Of a stretch of 64,000 nt of DNA, positions 1 to 8,660 are shown piece after piece. A model generated the notes under the pieces. That model was given only the letters and a program-made list of their open reading frames with translations, was not told the DNA's origin and made no database searches. Position 1 is the stretch's first letter, and every line of letters starts with the position of its first letter. The DNA lies in contig NZ_LT960614.1 of NCBI RefSeq assembly GCF_900231165.1, forward strand, positions 1,052,550-1,116,549, in the 5' to 3' direction. This DNA comes from Hartmannibacter diazotrophicus. GTDB taxonomy: Bacteria; Pseudomonadota; Alphaproteobacteria; Rhizobiales; Pleomorphomonadaceae. Both the position numbers and the translations under genes were made by a program.

Positions 1-1311
1 GGGGCACTGTCCCAGGCTCTGGACCTGACCGAGGGACAGCCGGCGGGGCATTGCGTGCGCTGCGCCTACATCGGCACCCGCCTCGGGCGCGAACTCGGCC
101 TCGGCGGCCCGGTCCTTGCCGACCTTTATTACACGCTTCTCCTCAAGGATCTCGGCTGCAGCAGCAACGCGGCGCGCATCTGCCAACTGTATCTCGTCGA
201 CGATCTGGCCTTCAAGGCGGACTTCAAGCAGATCGACGGCAGCCTGCCCCAGGTTCTGCGGTTCGTCCTGTCTCACACCGGCCTCAAGGCGGGGCTTTCG
301 GAGCGGTTTCGCGCCATCCTTCATATCTTCCAGAATGGCGGCACGATCGCGCGCGAGCTGATCGAGACGCGCTGCCACCGCGGCGCGGAAATTGCCGCCA
401 AGATGCATTTCTCGGCCAGCGTCTGCGAGGGCATCCTCTCGCTCGATGAGCATTACGACGGCTCCGGCAAGCCGGAGGGCCTCTCCGGCGACCAGATCCC
501 GATGTTCTCGCAGATTGCGCTTCTGGCCCAGGTCGCCGACGTTTTTCAGGTCGCGGCCGGGCCGCAGGCGGCGATCCGCGAAGTGAGCGGGCGTTCGGGC
601 ACCTGGTTCTCGCCGTCGCTCGTCGCAGCCTTCTGCCGTCTTGCCGAGGACGAGGCCTTCTGGAGCGAACTTACATCGGATGAACTGGAGTCCCTCGTCC
701 TCGCGCTGGAGCCGGCCGTGGTGGAGCGTCTGGTCGACGAGGACTATCTCGACGACATTGCCGAGGGCTTTGCGAATGTCATCGATTCCAAGAGCCCCTA
801 CACATCCAATCACTCCGAGCGGGTGACGCTGTTCGCCGACATGATCGCCGAGGAAATGGGAATTTCAGCGGAGCGGCGGCGCTGGCTGCGGCGGGTCGCG
901 CTCCTGCACGACATTGGCAAGCTCGGCGTCAGCAACGGTATTCTCGACAAGCCGGGCAAGCTGGATGACATCGAATGGACTGAAATGCGCGAGCATGCCG
1001 CCATGTCCCGCACGATCCTGAAGCGGATTCCTGCGTTCGCGGAGTTGGCGGAGGTCGCCGGCGCCCATCATGAGCGCCTTGATGGCAAGGGATATCCCGA
1101 CGGTCTTTCGGGGGACGAGATCTGTTTGGAGACCAGGATCATCACCACCGCGGACATCTTCGATGCCCTGACCGCCGAACGCCCCTATCGCGCGGCGATG
1201 CCGGTCTCCAAGGCCTTCGCCATCATGACCGACATGCTCGATACGGCGATCGATCCCGGTTGTTTCGATGCGCTGCAGCGCGCCGTCGGGCGGCTTGAGA
1301 TGGCAGCCTGA
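1..1311 (+). CDS. HD-GYP domain protein, 5' end outside the window
   Basis: The frame is open from base 1, so the true start lies upstream. The C-terminal half carries a complete HD-GYP domain: the HD pair in LLHDIGKLG (near base 905), an HH pair in GAHHERLDGKGYPDG where GYP is visible (near base 1080), then DIFDALTAERPYR. HD-GYP proteins are metal-dependent phosphodiesterases that usually degrade cyclic di-GMP. The N-terminal half (TEGQPAGHCVRCAYIG, then DEHYDGSGKPEGLSGDQIP) resembles a second, divergent HD module, an arrangement known in two-module HD-domain proteins. No membrane segment is visible in this part. Activity is inferred from the intact catalytic motifs and the substrate is not proven. 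The gene is followed after about 50 bases by a terminator that belongs to the opposing glnII gene. Confidence 0.85.
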   Translation, partial: GALSQALDLTEGQPAGHCVRCAYIGTRLGRELGLGGPVLADLYYTLLLKDLGCSSNAARICQLYLVDDLAFKADFKQIDGSLPQVLRFVLSHTGLKAGLSERFRAILHIFQNGGTIARELIETRCHRGAEIAAKMHFSASVCEGILSLDEHYDGSGKPEGLSGDQIPMFSQIALLAQVADVFQVAAGPQAAIREVSGRSGTWFSPSLVAAFCRLAEDEAFWSELTSDELESLVLALEPAVVERLVDEDYLDDIAEGFANVIDSKSPYTSNHSERVTLFADMIAEEMGISAERRRWLRRVALLHDIGKLGVSNGILDKPGKLDDIEWTEMREHAAMSRTILKRIPAFAELAEVAGAHHERLDGKGYPDGLSGDEICLETRIITTADIFDALTAERPYRAAMPVSKAFAIMTDMLDTAIDPGCFDALQRAVGRLEMAA

Positions 1312-1359
1312 CCAGCCGGGAGCGGGGAGTGCTCGCCAGGTGCCGCTGGACCGGGAAAG

Positions 1360-1392
1360 AAAAAACGGCGCGGACCAGATGGTCCGCGCCGT
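1360..1392 (-). terminator. rho-independent terminator of glnII
   Basis: Bases 1365-1376 and 1381-1392 form a perfect 12-bp stem with the loop AGAT. On the minus strand the stem is followed by a run of T (1360-1365). It lies about 30 bases past the glnII stop codon. The same hairpin could stop read-through from the HD-GYP gene, but it has no T tract in that direction. Confidence 0.85.
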
Positions 1393-1420
1393 CTACGCAA
1401 CAACTGCCTTGAAAAGGTGA

Positions 1421-2461
1421 TCAGGCCGCGGCGGTCTTGAAGGCTTCCGTCGAAACTTCCGCGATCGTCTTCAGAACCTGCGAGGCGATCGCATAGGGGT
1501 CGCCCTGGGAGTTCGGGCGGCGATCCTCAAGATAGCCCTTGTAGTCGTTCTTGATGAAGGAGTGCGGAACGCGGATCGAGGCGCCACGGTCGGCAACGCC
1601 CCAGGAGAACTTGTTCCACGGAGCCGTCTCGTGCTTGCCGGTCAGGCGCATGTGGTTGTCCGGACCGTAGACGTCGATGTGCTCTTTCCAGTTCTTGCCG
1701 AAGGCTTCCATCAGCGCTTCGAAATAGGCCTTGCCGCCGACTTCACGCATGAACTTGGTCGAGAAGTTGCAGTGCATGCCCGAGCCGTTCCAGTCGGTGT
1801 CGCCGAGCGGCTTGCAGTGATACTCGATGTCGATGCCGTACTTCTCGGTCAGGCGCTGCAGCAGGTAGCGCGCCATCCAGATCTCGTCGGCGGCCTTCTT
1901 GGACCCCTTGCCGAAAATCTGGAACTCCCACTGGCCCTTCGCGACTTCCGCGTTGATGCCTTCGTGGTTGATGCCAGCGGCGAGGCACTGGTCGAGATGC
2001 TCTTCGACGATCTCGCGGGCGATGCTGCCGACGTTGCTGAAGCCGACGCCGGTGTAATAGGTGCCCTGCGGAGCCGGGAAGCCCTGGTCCGGGAAGCCGA
2101 GCGGCCGGCCGTTCTCGTAGAAGAAGTACTCCTGCTCGAAGCCGAACCACGCACCCTCGTCGTCGAGGATCGTTGCGCGCTTGTTGGTCGGGTGCGGCGT
2201 GACGCCATCGGGCATCATGACTTCGCACATGACCAGCGCGCCGTTCGTGCGGGCGGGGTCCGGATAGACAGAAACAGGCTTCAGGACGCAGTCGGAGTTG
2301 CTGCCTTCGGCCTGCATGGTGGAGCTACCATCGAAGCCCCACAGGGGAAGCTGCTCGAGCGTCGGGAAGGAATCGAATTCCTTGATTTGTGTCTTGCCGC
2401 GCAGGTTCGGTACGGGAGTGTAACCGTCGAGCCAGATATACTCGAGCTTGTACTTGGTCAT
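1421..2461 (-). CDS. glnII: glutamine synthetase type II (GSII)
   Basis: Makes glutamine from glutamate, ammonium and ATP in the cytoplasm. At 346 residues it is the short eukaryote-type GSII found in rhizobia and actinomycetes, not the roughly 470-residue GSI. Visible family motifs are LPLWGFDGSST near the N-terminus, the ATP/glutamate site FGFEQEYFF, GINAEVAKGQWEFQ, GSGMHCNFS and the C-terminal NKFSWGVADRGASIRVP. The ATG at 2461 is chosen because MTKYKLEYIWLDG matches the usual start; the frame stays open further upstream without family sequence. A sigma-54-type promoter lies about 100 bases upstream and a terminator follows, so the gene is probably a single transcription unit induced by nitrogen limitation through NtrC, as is known for rhizobial glnII. 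Confidence 0.96.
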   Translation of the reverse strand: MTKYKLEYIWLDGYTPVPNLRGKTQIKEFDSFPTLEQLPLWGFDGSSTMQAEGSNSDCVLKPVSVYPDPARTNGALVMCEVMMPDGVTPHPTNKRATILDDEGAWFGFEQEYFFYENGRPLGFPDQGFPAPQGTYYTGVGFSNVGSIAREIVEEHLDQCLAAGINHEGINAEVAKGQWEFQIFGKGSKKAADEIWMARYLLQRLTEKYGIDIEYHCKPLGDTDWNGSGMHCNFSTKFMREVGGKAYFEALMEAFGKNWKEHIDVYGPDNHMRLTGKHETAPWNKFSWGVADRGASIRVPHSFIKNDYKGYLEDRRPNSQGDPYAIASQVLKTIAEVSTEAFKTAAA

Positions 2462-2559
2462 AGAGCGCCTCTCACAAACTGCCGGCCTCCAATGGGTCGG
2501 CTTGTTTCGATTGGGGGTCGGCAACGTTGAAAAGGGATCGCCAACTGCGCCGCGGACAG

Positions 2560-2575
2560 TGCATTTTGCATGCCA
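2560..2575 (-). promoter_or_regulatory. sigma-54 (-24/-12) promoter of glnII
   Basis: Read on the minus strand this is TGGCATGCAAAATGCA. It fits the sigma-54 consensus TGGCACG-N4-TTGCW with the required 10-base gap between GG and GC. It lies about 100 bases before the glnII start, giving a leader of roughly 90 bases. NtrC/RpoN control of glnII is established in rhizobia. Apart from this box and the NtrC-like site, I see no gene in 2462-3088. Confidence 0.75.
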
Positions 2576-3008
2576 TTTTAGGGTGAGATGCTGCACTGCG
2601 AGAGCGGTCGGGCGGTGTTCTGGGCCGGGAATCGCCAGGTTAACGAAACGTAAATCCATGATTTCAGGCCGGAAAGCAGCGCCCTGATCGTCGTGTTCCT
2701 GTCGCCGGGAGAGGCGACGCTTTTGGGCCGCGCGGGGAGCCTGGAGGACCGGGTTGCCGGTCGAACAGCGATTTCGAGCTTGGATGCTCCAGGGAATCGG
2801 CGACGCCTGGCTTGTCCTTGGCTGATGCATAATCATTTGAAAATAAACAATAAAATGATGATTTGACCCTCGATTTCCATGCCGCGCGCAGGTGAGTCAT
2901 GGCGGGAACCATGACCGCCGCCCAAGCGTTCCAAAACAGTAGCCAAGGAATTGGGCACGGGATCGTTTGCGGATAGTATGAGCAAAAATGACTTTTTACT
3001 AGGCAATC

Positions 3009-3025
3009 TGCGCAAATGATGTGCA
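3009..3025. promoter_or_regulatory. candidate NtrC binding site
   Basis: TGCGCAAATGATGTGCA matches the NtrC dyad TGCAC-N7-GTGCA with one mismatch and an A/T-rich centre. It sits about 65 bases before the DUF2735 gene and about 430 bases behind the glnII sigma-54 promoter, so it could act as an enhancer for glnII, the small gene, or both. I found no correctly spaced -24/-12 box in front of the small gene. Confidence 0.45.
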
Positions 3026-3088
3026 CTATGAGGCACCTAAAGACTGCGGGCCAGGAGGTGCCCGACACGACCTGATTGGAGAGTTGGT

Positions 3089-3301
3089 ATGGCTGGTAGC
3101 ACATATGGCGGAACCGCCAAGATCCTCGAATTCCCGCTTGGCGGCCGTGCGGGGCTTGCACGTCACTGCGAGAAGGCCGCTCTTCCCACCGCCGCGCAGT
3201 TTGCGAACTACTGCGACGCGGCCTCCGGTGGGAGCTGGTATCACGAGGAAGCCGTGCGCGAAGCGGAGCACGACGACGAGATTCTCGGTCCGCGGCATTG
3301 A
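3089..3301 (+). CDS. DUF2735 family small protein, glnII-associated
   Basis: A 70-residue protein with an N-terminal AKILEFPLGGRA segment and a C-terminal SGGSWYHEEAVREAE segment. Both are characteristic of DUF2735, a small family of unknown function found beside glnII in Rhizobiales. The ATG at 3089 gives the expected family N-terminus. The gene is divergent from glnII, with 627 bases between the starts, and an NtrC-like dyad lies close upstream. Shared nitrogen control with glnII is therefore likely, but the molecular role is unknown. There is no signal peptide or membrane segment. Confidence 0.8.
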   Translation: MAGSTYGGTAKILEFPLGGRAGLARHCEKAALPTAAQFANYCDAASGGSWYHEEAVREAEHDDEILGPRH

Positions 3302-3461
3302 GCCATTGCGTCAGGTGCCGAAGGGACTGAGATCGGTCCTGGCGCCGGCGTCAGATAGTCATCGCCCAAGTGGCAATCCCGAGGGGGCGGTGAGAACGTT
3401 TAAGATCAGGCCGGCAAGAGCCTGCTGACTGAAACTGGGCAGTGTGTTCGATCCACAAGGG

Positions 3462-4922
3462 TCAGAACAGGCTGCCCTGTTTTTCGTCCGGCTTTGTCTT
3501 CTCCTTCTTGCGCGGCGCGCGGGAAGGCGAGGGGGCCGTTTCTCTCGCTGGCGGTTCCATCCGGGCGTCGTCATTGCCGTCTTCGATGCGGGCCCCGACG
3601 CGTCCATCCGCAAATTCGATGTTGACCATCTGTCCGGCATGAACACTGGCTGCCGTGCGAAGCGGTGTGCCGTCCGCATCCCGGACCAGCGCGAATCCAC
3701 GAGCGAGCACCGATGTATAGCTGACGGCGCCAAGCAGCCGCGACAGCCGGTCGAAATGCGCGCGCCGCCGCTCGATGCTGGCGGCGAAGGCGCGGTCGGC
3801 GCGTTGCTTGAGGTTGCCCAGCCGCTCGGCACCCATCTCGACACGGCGCGCAAGGCTGACGGGACTGAGCCGCGCCGTCGTCCGGTCGAACCTTGCCCGG
3901 TGCGCGGCGGTGTTGGCGCGAAGGGCCTGGACGAGATGGCTCGACGCCTGGTCGAAACGCTGCCTTGGAAGCTGCAGGATGTCGCGCGGCCGCGGCAGGG
4001 CCCGGGTCGCCGAATGAAGCGCGACCCGACGCGCCTCCATGAGACGCGTGAGGGCGCCCCGCTGACGCCGGGCAAGCTCGTCCACCTGATCGAGGAGGTC
4101 CATGCGCACGGGAACGGCCATTTCGGCAGCCGCGGTCGGCGTTGGCGCGCGAACGTCCGCCGCAAGGTCGATCAGCGTCCAGTCGGTCTCGTGGCCGACC
4201 GCAGAGATCAACGGGATGTCCGAGGCAGCCGCCGCACGCACGACCGCCTCCTCGTTGAAGCCCCAGAGGTCTTCGAGGCTTCCGCCGCCGCGTGCGACGA
4301 TGAGGACGTCGGGTCTCGGGATCGGGCCGTCCGGCGCGATGGCATTGAAGCCCGCGATGCCGGCCGCGACCTCCGGACCTGATGTCTCGCCCTGCACCCG
4401 CACGGGCCAGACCAGCACCTGCACGGGAAAGCGGTCGGTGATGCGGTGGAGAATGTCGCGGATGACGGCGCCGGTCGGCGACGTGACGACACCGATGACG
4501 CGGGGCAGGTAGGGCAGGAGTTGCTTGCGGGCCGGATCGAACAGACCCTCTGCCGCAAGACGCTTCTTGCGCTCCTCAAGCATCGCCATCAGCGCGCCGA
4601 CGCCGGCCGGCTCCAGAGCCTCGATGACGATCTGGTACTTGGATGAACCGGGGAAGGTCGTCAGCTTGCCCGTCGCGATCACCTCCATCCCCTCTTCGGG
4701 GCGGAAGCGCAGGCGGCCCATGGTCGGGCGCCAGACGACCGCTTCGAGCCGCGCCTTGTCGTCCTTCAGCGCGAAATAGGCGTGGCCGGAGGAATGCGGC
4801 CCGCGATAGCCGGAGATTTCGCCGCGCACGCGCACATGTCCGTAGACGTCCTCCACCGTGCGCTTGAGCGCGAAGGAAATCTCCGAGACCGTGAATTCTG
4901 CCGCGTTGGTGTTGTCGCTCAT
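3462..4922 (-). CDS. xseA: exodeoxyribonuclease VII large subunit
   Basis: Large subunit of ExoVII, which with XseB degrades single-stranded DNA to oligonucleotides in repair. Residues 10-110 form the OB-fold ([38 protein letters not shown]). The catalytic region follows with [35 protein letters not shown] and [29 protein letters not shown] long helical middle region is rich in Arg and Ala, and the C-terminal [11 protein letters not shown] segment is typical. The 486-residue length is normal. The tail is basic and low in complexity ([10 protein letters not shown]). xseB is not adjacent, which is common. The ATG at 4922 gives the family N-terminus. Confidence 0.96.
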   Translation of the reverse strand: MSDNTNAAEFTVSEISFALKRTVEDVYGHVRVRGEISGYRGPHSSGHAYFALKDDKARLEAVVWRPTMGRLRFRPEEGMEVIATGKLTTFPGSSKYQIVIEALEPAGVGALMAMLEERKKRLAAEGLFDPARKQLLPYLPRVIGVVTSPTGAVIRDILHRITDRFPVQVLVWPVRVQGETSGPEVAAGIAGFNAIAPDGPIPRPDVLIVARGGGSLEDLWGFNEEAVVRAAAASDIPLISAVGHETDWTLIDLAADVRAPTPTAAAEMAVPVRMDLLDQVDELARRQRGALTRLMEARRVALHSATRALPRPRDILQLPRQRFDQASSHLVQALRANTAAHRARFDRTTARLSPVSLARRVEMGAERLGNLKQRADRAFAASIERRRAHFDRLSRLLGAVSYTSVLARGFALVRDADGTPLRTAASVHAGQMVNIEFADGRVGARIEDGNDDARMEPPARETAPSPSRAPRKKEKTKPDEKQGSLF

Positions 4923-5020
4923 CCTGTCTCTTCAGTCGGCCAGTCTTTTGAGGCGGCTTGCGCGTGGCCGCCGAGATGGCCACGGCCCGCCCGCCGGGTC
5001 AACCCCGCCTCAGGGCTCTC

Positions 5021-5731
5021 TCACGCCGCCGGGTGGATGAGCGCCACCCAGGCGCGCGCGATTTCCAGCCCCACGCGGTCGGCCTCGGTGCCGAGGGTGC
5101 TGGCCTGTTCGGCGTAGGTGTCGAGCCAGCCGGGGTTCTCCCTGGAGATCATCTCTTCATAGTCGGCTTTCCAGTCCGCCACGGCGCCGGTATGGGCCTC
5201 GAAATGGAACTGGCAGGCATAGACCGCGCGGCCGATGCGGAAGGCCTGATGGCGGGTGTGGTCGTTCTCGGCCAGATGCACCGCGCCGGGCGGCAATTCG
5301 AAGGTGTCGTTGTGCCACTCGAAGAGATGGGTCGCGCCGTTGAGCGCGGACATCACCGGATCGGCATGCCCCTCGGCCGTCGCGCGAATCGGCTGCCAGC
5401 CGAATTCCAGCGGGTTGCCGATGATATTCCGTCCGCCATGGGCTCTCGCGACGATCTGCGAGCCGAGGCAGATGCCGAGCACGGCCTTGTCCGCCTCGCC
5501 GAAGGCACGGGCAAGGCCCGTCAGATGCGGCAGATAAGGGTGCGTGTCATCGGCCAGCGCGTTCTGCGCGCCGCCGTAGATCACCAGCGCATCATGCGCG
5601 GAATGATCCTCGGGCAGGACCCCGCCCTCGTTGCAGCGGACGATATCCAGTTCGGCGCCGGCCTCCTGAAGGGCCATGCCGACGGTGCCGAGATCGGTCT
5701 TCGGGTGATTGATCGCAATGAGAACGCGCAT
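5021..5731 (-). CDS. class I glutamine amidotransferase-like protein
   Basis: A 236-residue stand-alone GATase1 domain. The nucleophile elbow GICLGSQ (Cys near residue 98) and the partner histidine in FHFEAHT are both present, so the Cys-His pair of a glutamine-hydrolysing domain looks intact. Such free-standing proteins are usually annotated as GMP synthase-like amidotransferases and often cleave gamma-glutamyl compounds. The synthase partner, if any, is not encoded next door. The gene follows xseA on the same strand order (about 100 bases upstream of it), so the two could be co-transcribed. No clear Shine-Dalgarno sequence precedes the ATG at 5731. The substrate is unknown. Confidence 0.85.
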   Translation of the reverse strand: MRVLIAINHPKTDLGTVGMALQEAGAELDIVRCNEGGVLPEDHSAHDALVIYGGAQNALADDTHPYLPHLTGLARAFGEADKAVLGICLGSQIVARAHGGRNIIGNPLEFGWQPIRATAEGHADPVMSALNGATHLFEWHNDTFELPPGAVHLAENDHTRHQAFRIGRAVYACQFHFEAHTGAVADWKADYEEMISRENPGWLDTYAEQASTLGTEADRVGLEIARAWVALIHPAA

Positions 5732-5995
5732 GGAGGGAACGGGAGACTCGAGAAAATGAAAGGGGACGCAGGATCCATAGCACGGTGACGGCGCGATCTG
5801 GAACCGGTGCGTCAGCCGTGTCCCGCGCTGTCTTTCCCGAGGGCACCTCGACGTGGCATATGATAAGGGAACACAACTCTTTCGTCCGTTCGGTCGCTGG
5901 ACCGTTTCACCAATTGCCGATCAGATCGTCGAAGCGGCCATCCCGATGGCCGCGCGGTCTCTGAGGCCTCATCCTTCAAAGTCGGAGTCTCTGAC

Positions 5996-6826
5996 GTGAG
6001 CGGCTACCCGTTGAGCCAGTTGATCGAACTTGCGGCCTGGATTTTAGCCGCGGGTGCCCTCGTGGGGGTCCTGGCCGGGCTCTTCGGCATCGGCGGCGGC
6101 GCCGTGATCGTTCCGGTCCTTTATGAGGTTTTCCGCGTGTTGGAGGTTCCCGAGGCCCTGCGCATGCAGCTTGCCATCGGCACGTCCATCGCGATCATCG
6201 CACCGACAACCTTTCGCTCCTATGTCAATCACAACAGGCGCGGCGCGGTGATTCCCGGCGTCGTGGTGCCGTGGGGTGCCGCGGCGGTCGTCGGCGTCCT
6301 GATCGGTTCGGTCGTCGCGGCCTTCGCGCCGTCGGCGGTGTTCAAGATCGCCTTCGTCATCTTCGCCACCCTCATATCGCTGCGCATGTTCCTCGGCACG
6401 GATCGCTGGAGCCTTGGCACCGAACTGCCCGGCCGAGGTCCGATGACGATCTACGGCATGATGACCGGCCTCATCTCCTCGCTCGTGGGGGTCAGCGGCG
6501 GTGCCTTTTCCAACACGATCATGACGCTCTACGGCCAGCCGATTCATCGGGCGGTCGCCACGTCGTCCGGCATCGGGGTGCCGATCACCGTTGTCGGCGC
6601 GATCGGTTACATGATCGCCGGCTGGCGCTATCGCGACATGCTGCCGCCGCTCACCGTCGGCTTCGTCTCGCTCATCGGCTTCGCGCTGATGGCGCCGGTC
6701 GCGAGCTGGACGACAAGCTACGGCGTTCGTCTCGCCCACTGGCTGCCGCACCGGGTCCTCGAAATCGGCTTCGGCCTGTTTCTGGGCAGCGCCGGCGTCA
6801 GGTTTCTGGTCAGTCTGATCAACTAG
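5996..6826 (+). CDS. TauE/SafE family sulfite/sulfoacetate-type exporter
   Basis: A 276-residue inner-membrane protein with about eight hydrophobic segments. The glycine-rich GLFGIGGGAVIVPVL motif near residue 30 and its second copy VGVSGGAFSNTIMTLYG near residue 165 are the paired signatures of the TauE/SafE (DUF81) family, which exports or takes up organosulfonates and other small anions. The start is GTG at 5996; the sequence SGYPLSQLIELAAWILA leads directly into the first membrane segment. It is the first of four consecutive membrane-transport genes on this strand. Substrate not predictable. Confidence 0.88.
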   Translation: MSGYPLSQLIELAAWILAAGALVGVLAGLFGIGGGAVIVPVLYEVFRVLEVPEALRMQLAIGTSIAIIAPTTFRSYVNHNRRGAVIPGVVVPWGAAAVVGVLIGSVVAAFAPSAVFKIAFVIFATLISLRMFLGTDRWSLGTELPGRGPMTIYGMMTGLISSLVGVSGGAFSNTIMTLYGQPIHRAVATSSGIGVPITVVGAIGYMIAGWRYRDMLPPLTVGFVSLIGFALMAPVASWTTSYGVRLAHWLPHRVLEIGFGLFLGSAGVRFLVSLIN

Positions 6827-6938
6827 AAACGGGTGGACGTTTCCTGAAAGCGGGAGCATTTTGCGTGCCTGCCCCTGCCCCTGCCCCTGTCGATGCGGGC
6901 CCCCGCCGGTTGCCGGCGGATTTGCCTGGAATGCTGCC

Positions 6939-7553
6939 ATGACCCTGATGACGCTCCTCAGTTTTGCCCTTGCCCTCGCGATCGCCGCGGCGATCCCAGG
7001 TCCCGGTGTCACCGCCATCGTCGCCCGCGCGCTCGGCTGCGGCTTCTGGGGGACGCTGCCGATGATCATCGGTCTGACGCTCGGTGACCTCATCTATCTG
7101 AGCTGCGCCATCTTCGGCCTTGCCGCCATCGCCAAGACCTTCGGCACGGTGTTTCTTGTCCTGAAATATCTCGGCGGCGCCTACCTTCTCTATCTTGCGG
7201 TCAAGCTGTGGCGCGCGACGCCCGACGAGGGCCTTGGCGCCACCGTCAGCCGCGATGCCTCGCCCTGGCGCGGGTTTTTGGCCGGTCTGCTGGTCACGCT
7301 GAGCAATCCCAAGACGATGGTCTTCTATCTCGCATTCCTGCCGACGTTCCTCGATCTCGCGGCCATCGACCTGACGAGCTACGTCGAGCTTTGCCTTGCC
7401 GTGATCGCGGTGCTTCTGGTGGTGATTTCCGCCTACGCGCTGGCCGCCGCCAAAGCCCGCGCGCTGTTCCGGCGGCCGAAGGCCGTGCGGGCGATGAACC
7501 GCGGCGCGGGCGCCATGATGGCCGGCGCTGCCGTCGCCGTCGTCTCGCGCTAA
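6939..7553 (+). CDS. LysE/RhtB family amino-acid exporter
   Basis: A 204-residue protein with six predicted membrane segments and the family signature IPGPGVTAIVARALGCGFWG near the N-terminus, followed by KYLGGAYLLYLAVKLWR and LLVTLSNPKTMVFYLAFLP. LysE/RhtB carriers export amino acids or homoserine lactones by proton exchange. The ATG at 6939 is chosen over the longer frame from 6861, because the added leader is low-complexity and starts ahead of the normal TM1. It lies 112 bases after the TauE-like gene and may share its transcript. Confidence 0.88.
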   Translation: MTLMTLLSFALALAIAAAIPGPGVTAIVARALGCGFWGTLPMIIGLTLGDLIYLSCAIFGLAAIAKTFGTVFLVLKYLGGAYLLYLAVKLWRATPDEGLGATVSRDASPWRGFLAGLLVTLSNPKTMVFYLAFLPTFLDLAAIDLTSYVELCLAVIAVLLVVISAYALAAAKARALFRRPKAVRAMNRGAGAMMAGAAVAVVSR

Positions 7554-7668
7554 CGCTGCCGTTCGGATTCATCAGCATCCCTGATGAATCCCATTGACGT
7601 CATTCGTTGGACTTTTTCGCCGAATAGGCCGATGGATGCCGTTTTGGCGTCCTGAAAAAGAGAAGAAA

Positions 7669-8622
7669 ATGGCTGACAACGCGGCAGGAACCGTGACGCT
7701 TGCCCCCTCAAGCCCGCCTCCCGCCACCGGTGCTGCGATCGGAACCTACGACATCGGCCTCTATGCCATTGCGATCATGGCCTGGAGCACGAGCTGGATC
7801 GCGCTTAAGTATCAGGTCGTGAGCGGCGTCCCGGCGGAGGTCTCCATTGCCCTGCGCTTTGCCGCTGCCAGCGCGATCATGTTCGCATGGGTCCTGGCGA
7901 GCCGGCGCAGGGTCGTCTTCCCGCTGCGGCTGCACCTGCGCATGGCGCTGACCGGCGCTCTGCTGTTCTCGCTGAATTTCTATTGCTTTTATCTCGGCGG
8001 ACGCTTCCTCGCCTCCGGCCTCCTGTCGGTCGTCTTCTCCCTCGCCTCGATCGGCAATCTCCTGCTCGGCGCATTGCTGCTCGGCCAGAGGATCAACGCC
8101 CGCATTGCCTTCGGAGCCATCGTCGGCCTCGTGGGCATCGCCCTCATCTTCGCACCGGAAATCACCGGCACGACGCTCAACCACGATGCGCTGACCGGCC
8201 TTGGACTGTGCGTCGCCGGCACGATCTGCTTTTGCTTCGGCAACGTCATTTCGAGCCGCCTGCAGTCCGAGCGACTGCCCGTCTTCTCCACCAACGCCTG
8301 GGGCATGGCCTATGGCGCGCTGGTGATGGCCGTCATCGCGCTTTTGAGCGGAGACAGCTTCGCCGTTCCCCTGACGACGGATTATGTGGTCTCCTTCGCC
8401 TGGCTCACCGTCGTCTCCACGGTCGTCGCCTTCGCCTGCTACCTGACGCTGCTCGGGCGCATCGGCTCGGCCCGGGCCGGCTACGCCACGGTTGTCTTCC
8501 CGGTCTTCGCTCTGTTGATCTCGACGGTCGTGGAAGGCTACCAGTGGAGCGTTCCCGCGATAGCCGGGCTCGTGATGGTTCTGACCGGCAACGTCATCGT
8601 GCTGACGCGGCGCCGGGGCTAG
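7669..8622 (+). CDS. EamA (DMT) family transporter
   Basis: A roughly 317-residue protein with ten predicted membrane helices made of two EamA repeats (GAIGTYDIGLYAIAIMAWSTSWIALK, then a second repeat from about residue 175). DMT carriers usually export metabolites or amino acids. The ATG at 7669 is preferred to the upstream ATG at 7594: MADNAAGTVTLAPSS is a typical short cytoplasmic leader with the purine-rich stretch AAGAGAAGAAA in front. The next gene, an MFS carrier, begins 38 bases after the stop, so the two are probably one operon. Confidence 0.85.
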   Translation: MADNAAGTVTLAPSSPPPATGAAIGTYDIGLYAIAIMAWSTSWIALKYQVVSGVPAEVSIALRFAAASAIMFAWVLASRRRVVFPLRLHLRMALTGALLFSLNFYCFYLGGRFLASGLLSVVFSLASIGNLLLGALLLGQRINARIAFGAIVGLVGIALIFAPEITGTTLNHDALTGLGLCVAGTICFCFGNVISSRLQSERLPVFSTNAWGMAYGALVMAVIALLSGDSFAVPLTTDYVVSFAWLTVVSTVVAFACYLTLLGRIGSARAGYATVVFPVFALLISTVVEGYQWSVPAIAGLVMVLTGNVIVLTRRRG

Positions 8623-8660
8623 CCGGTGAGCCTGCCGAAGTCTCTGGCCCCGTCCGCCTC

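Noticed and set aside
1562-2530. Long plus-strand frame opposite glnII (322 codons)
   Set aside because: It is the mirror image of a well-supported, high-GC gene; its residues match no family.
6044-7093. 349-codon minus-strand frame opposite the TauE and LysE genes
   Set aside because: Low-complexity Arg/Asp/Gly-rich translation, a codon-bias shadow of two clear membrane protein genes.
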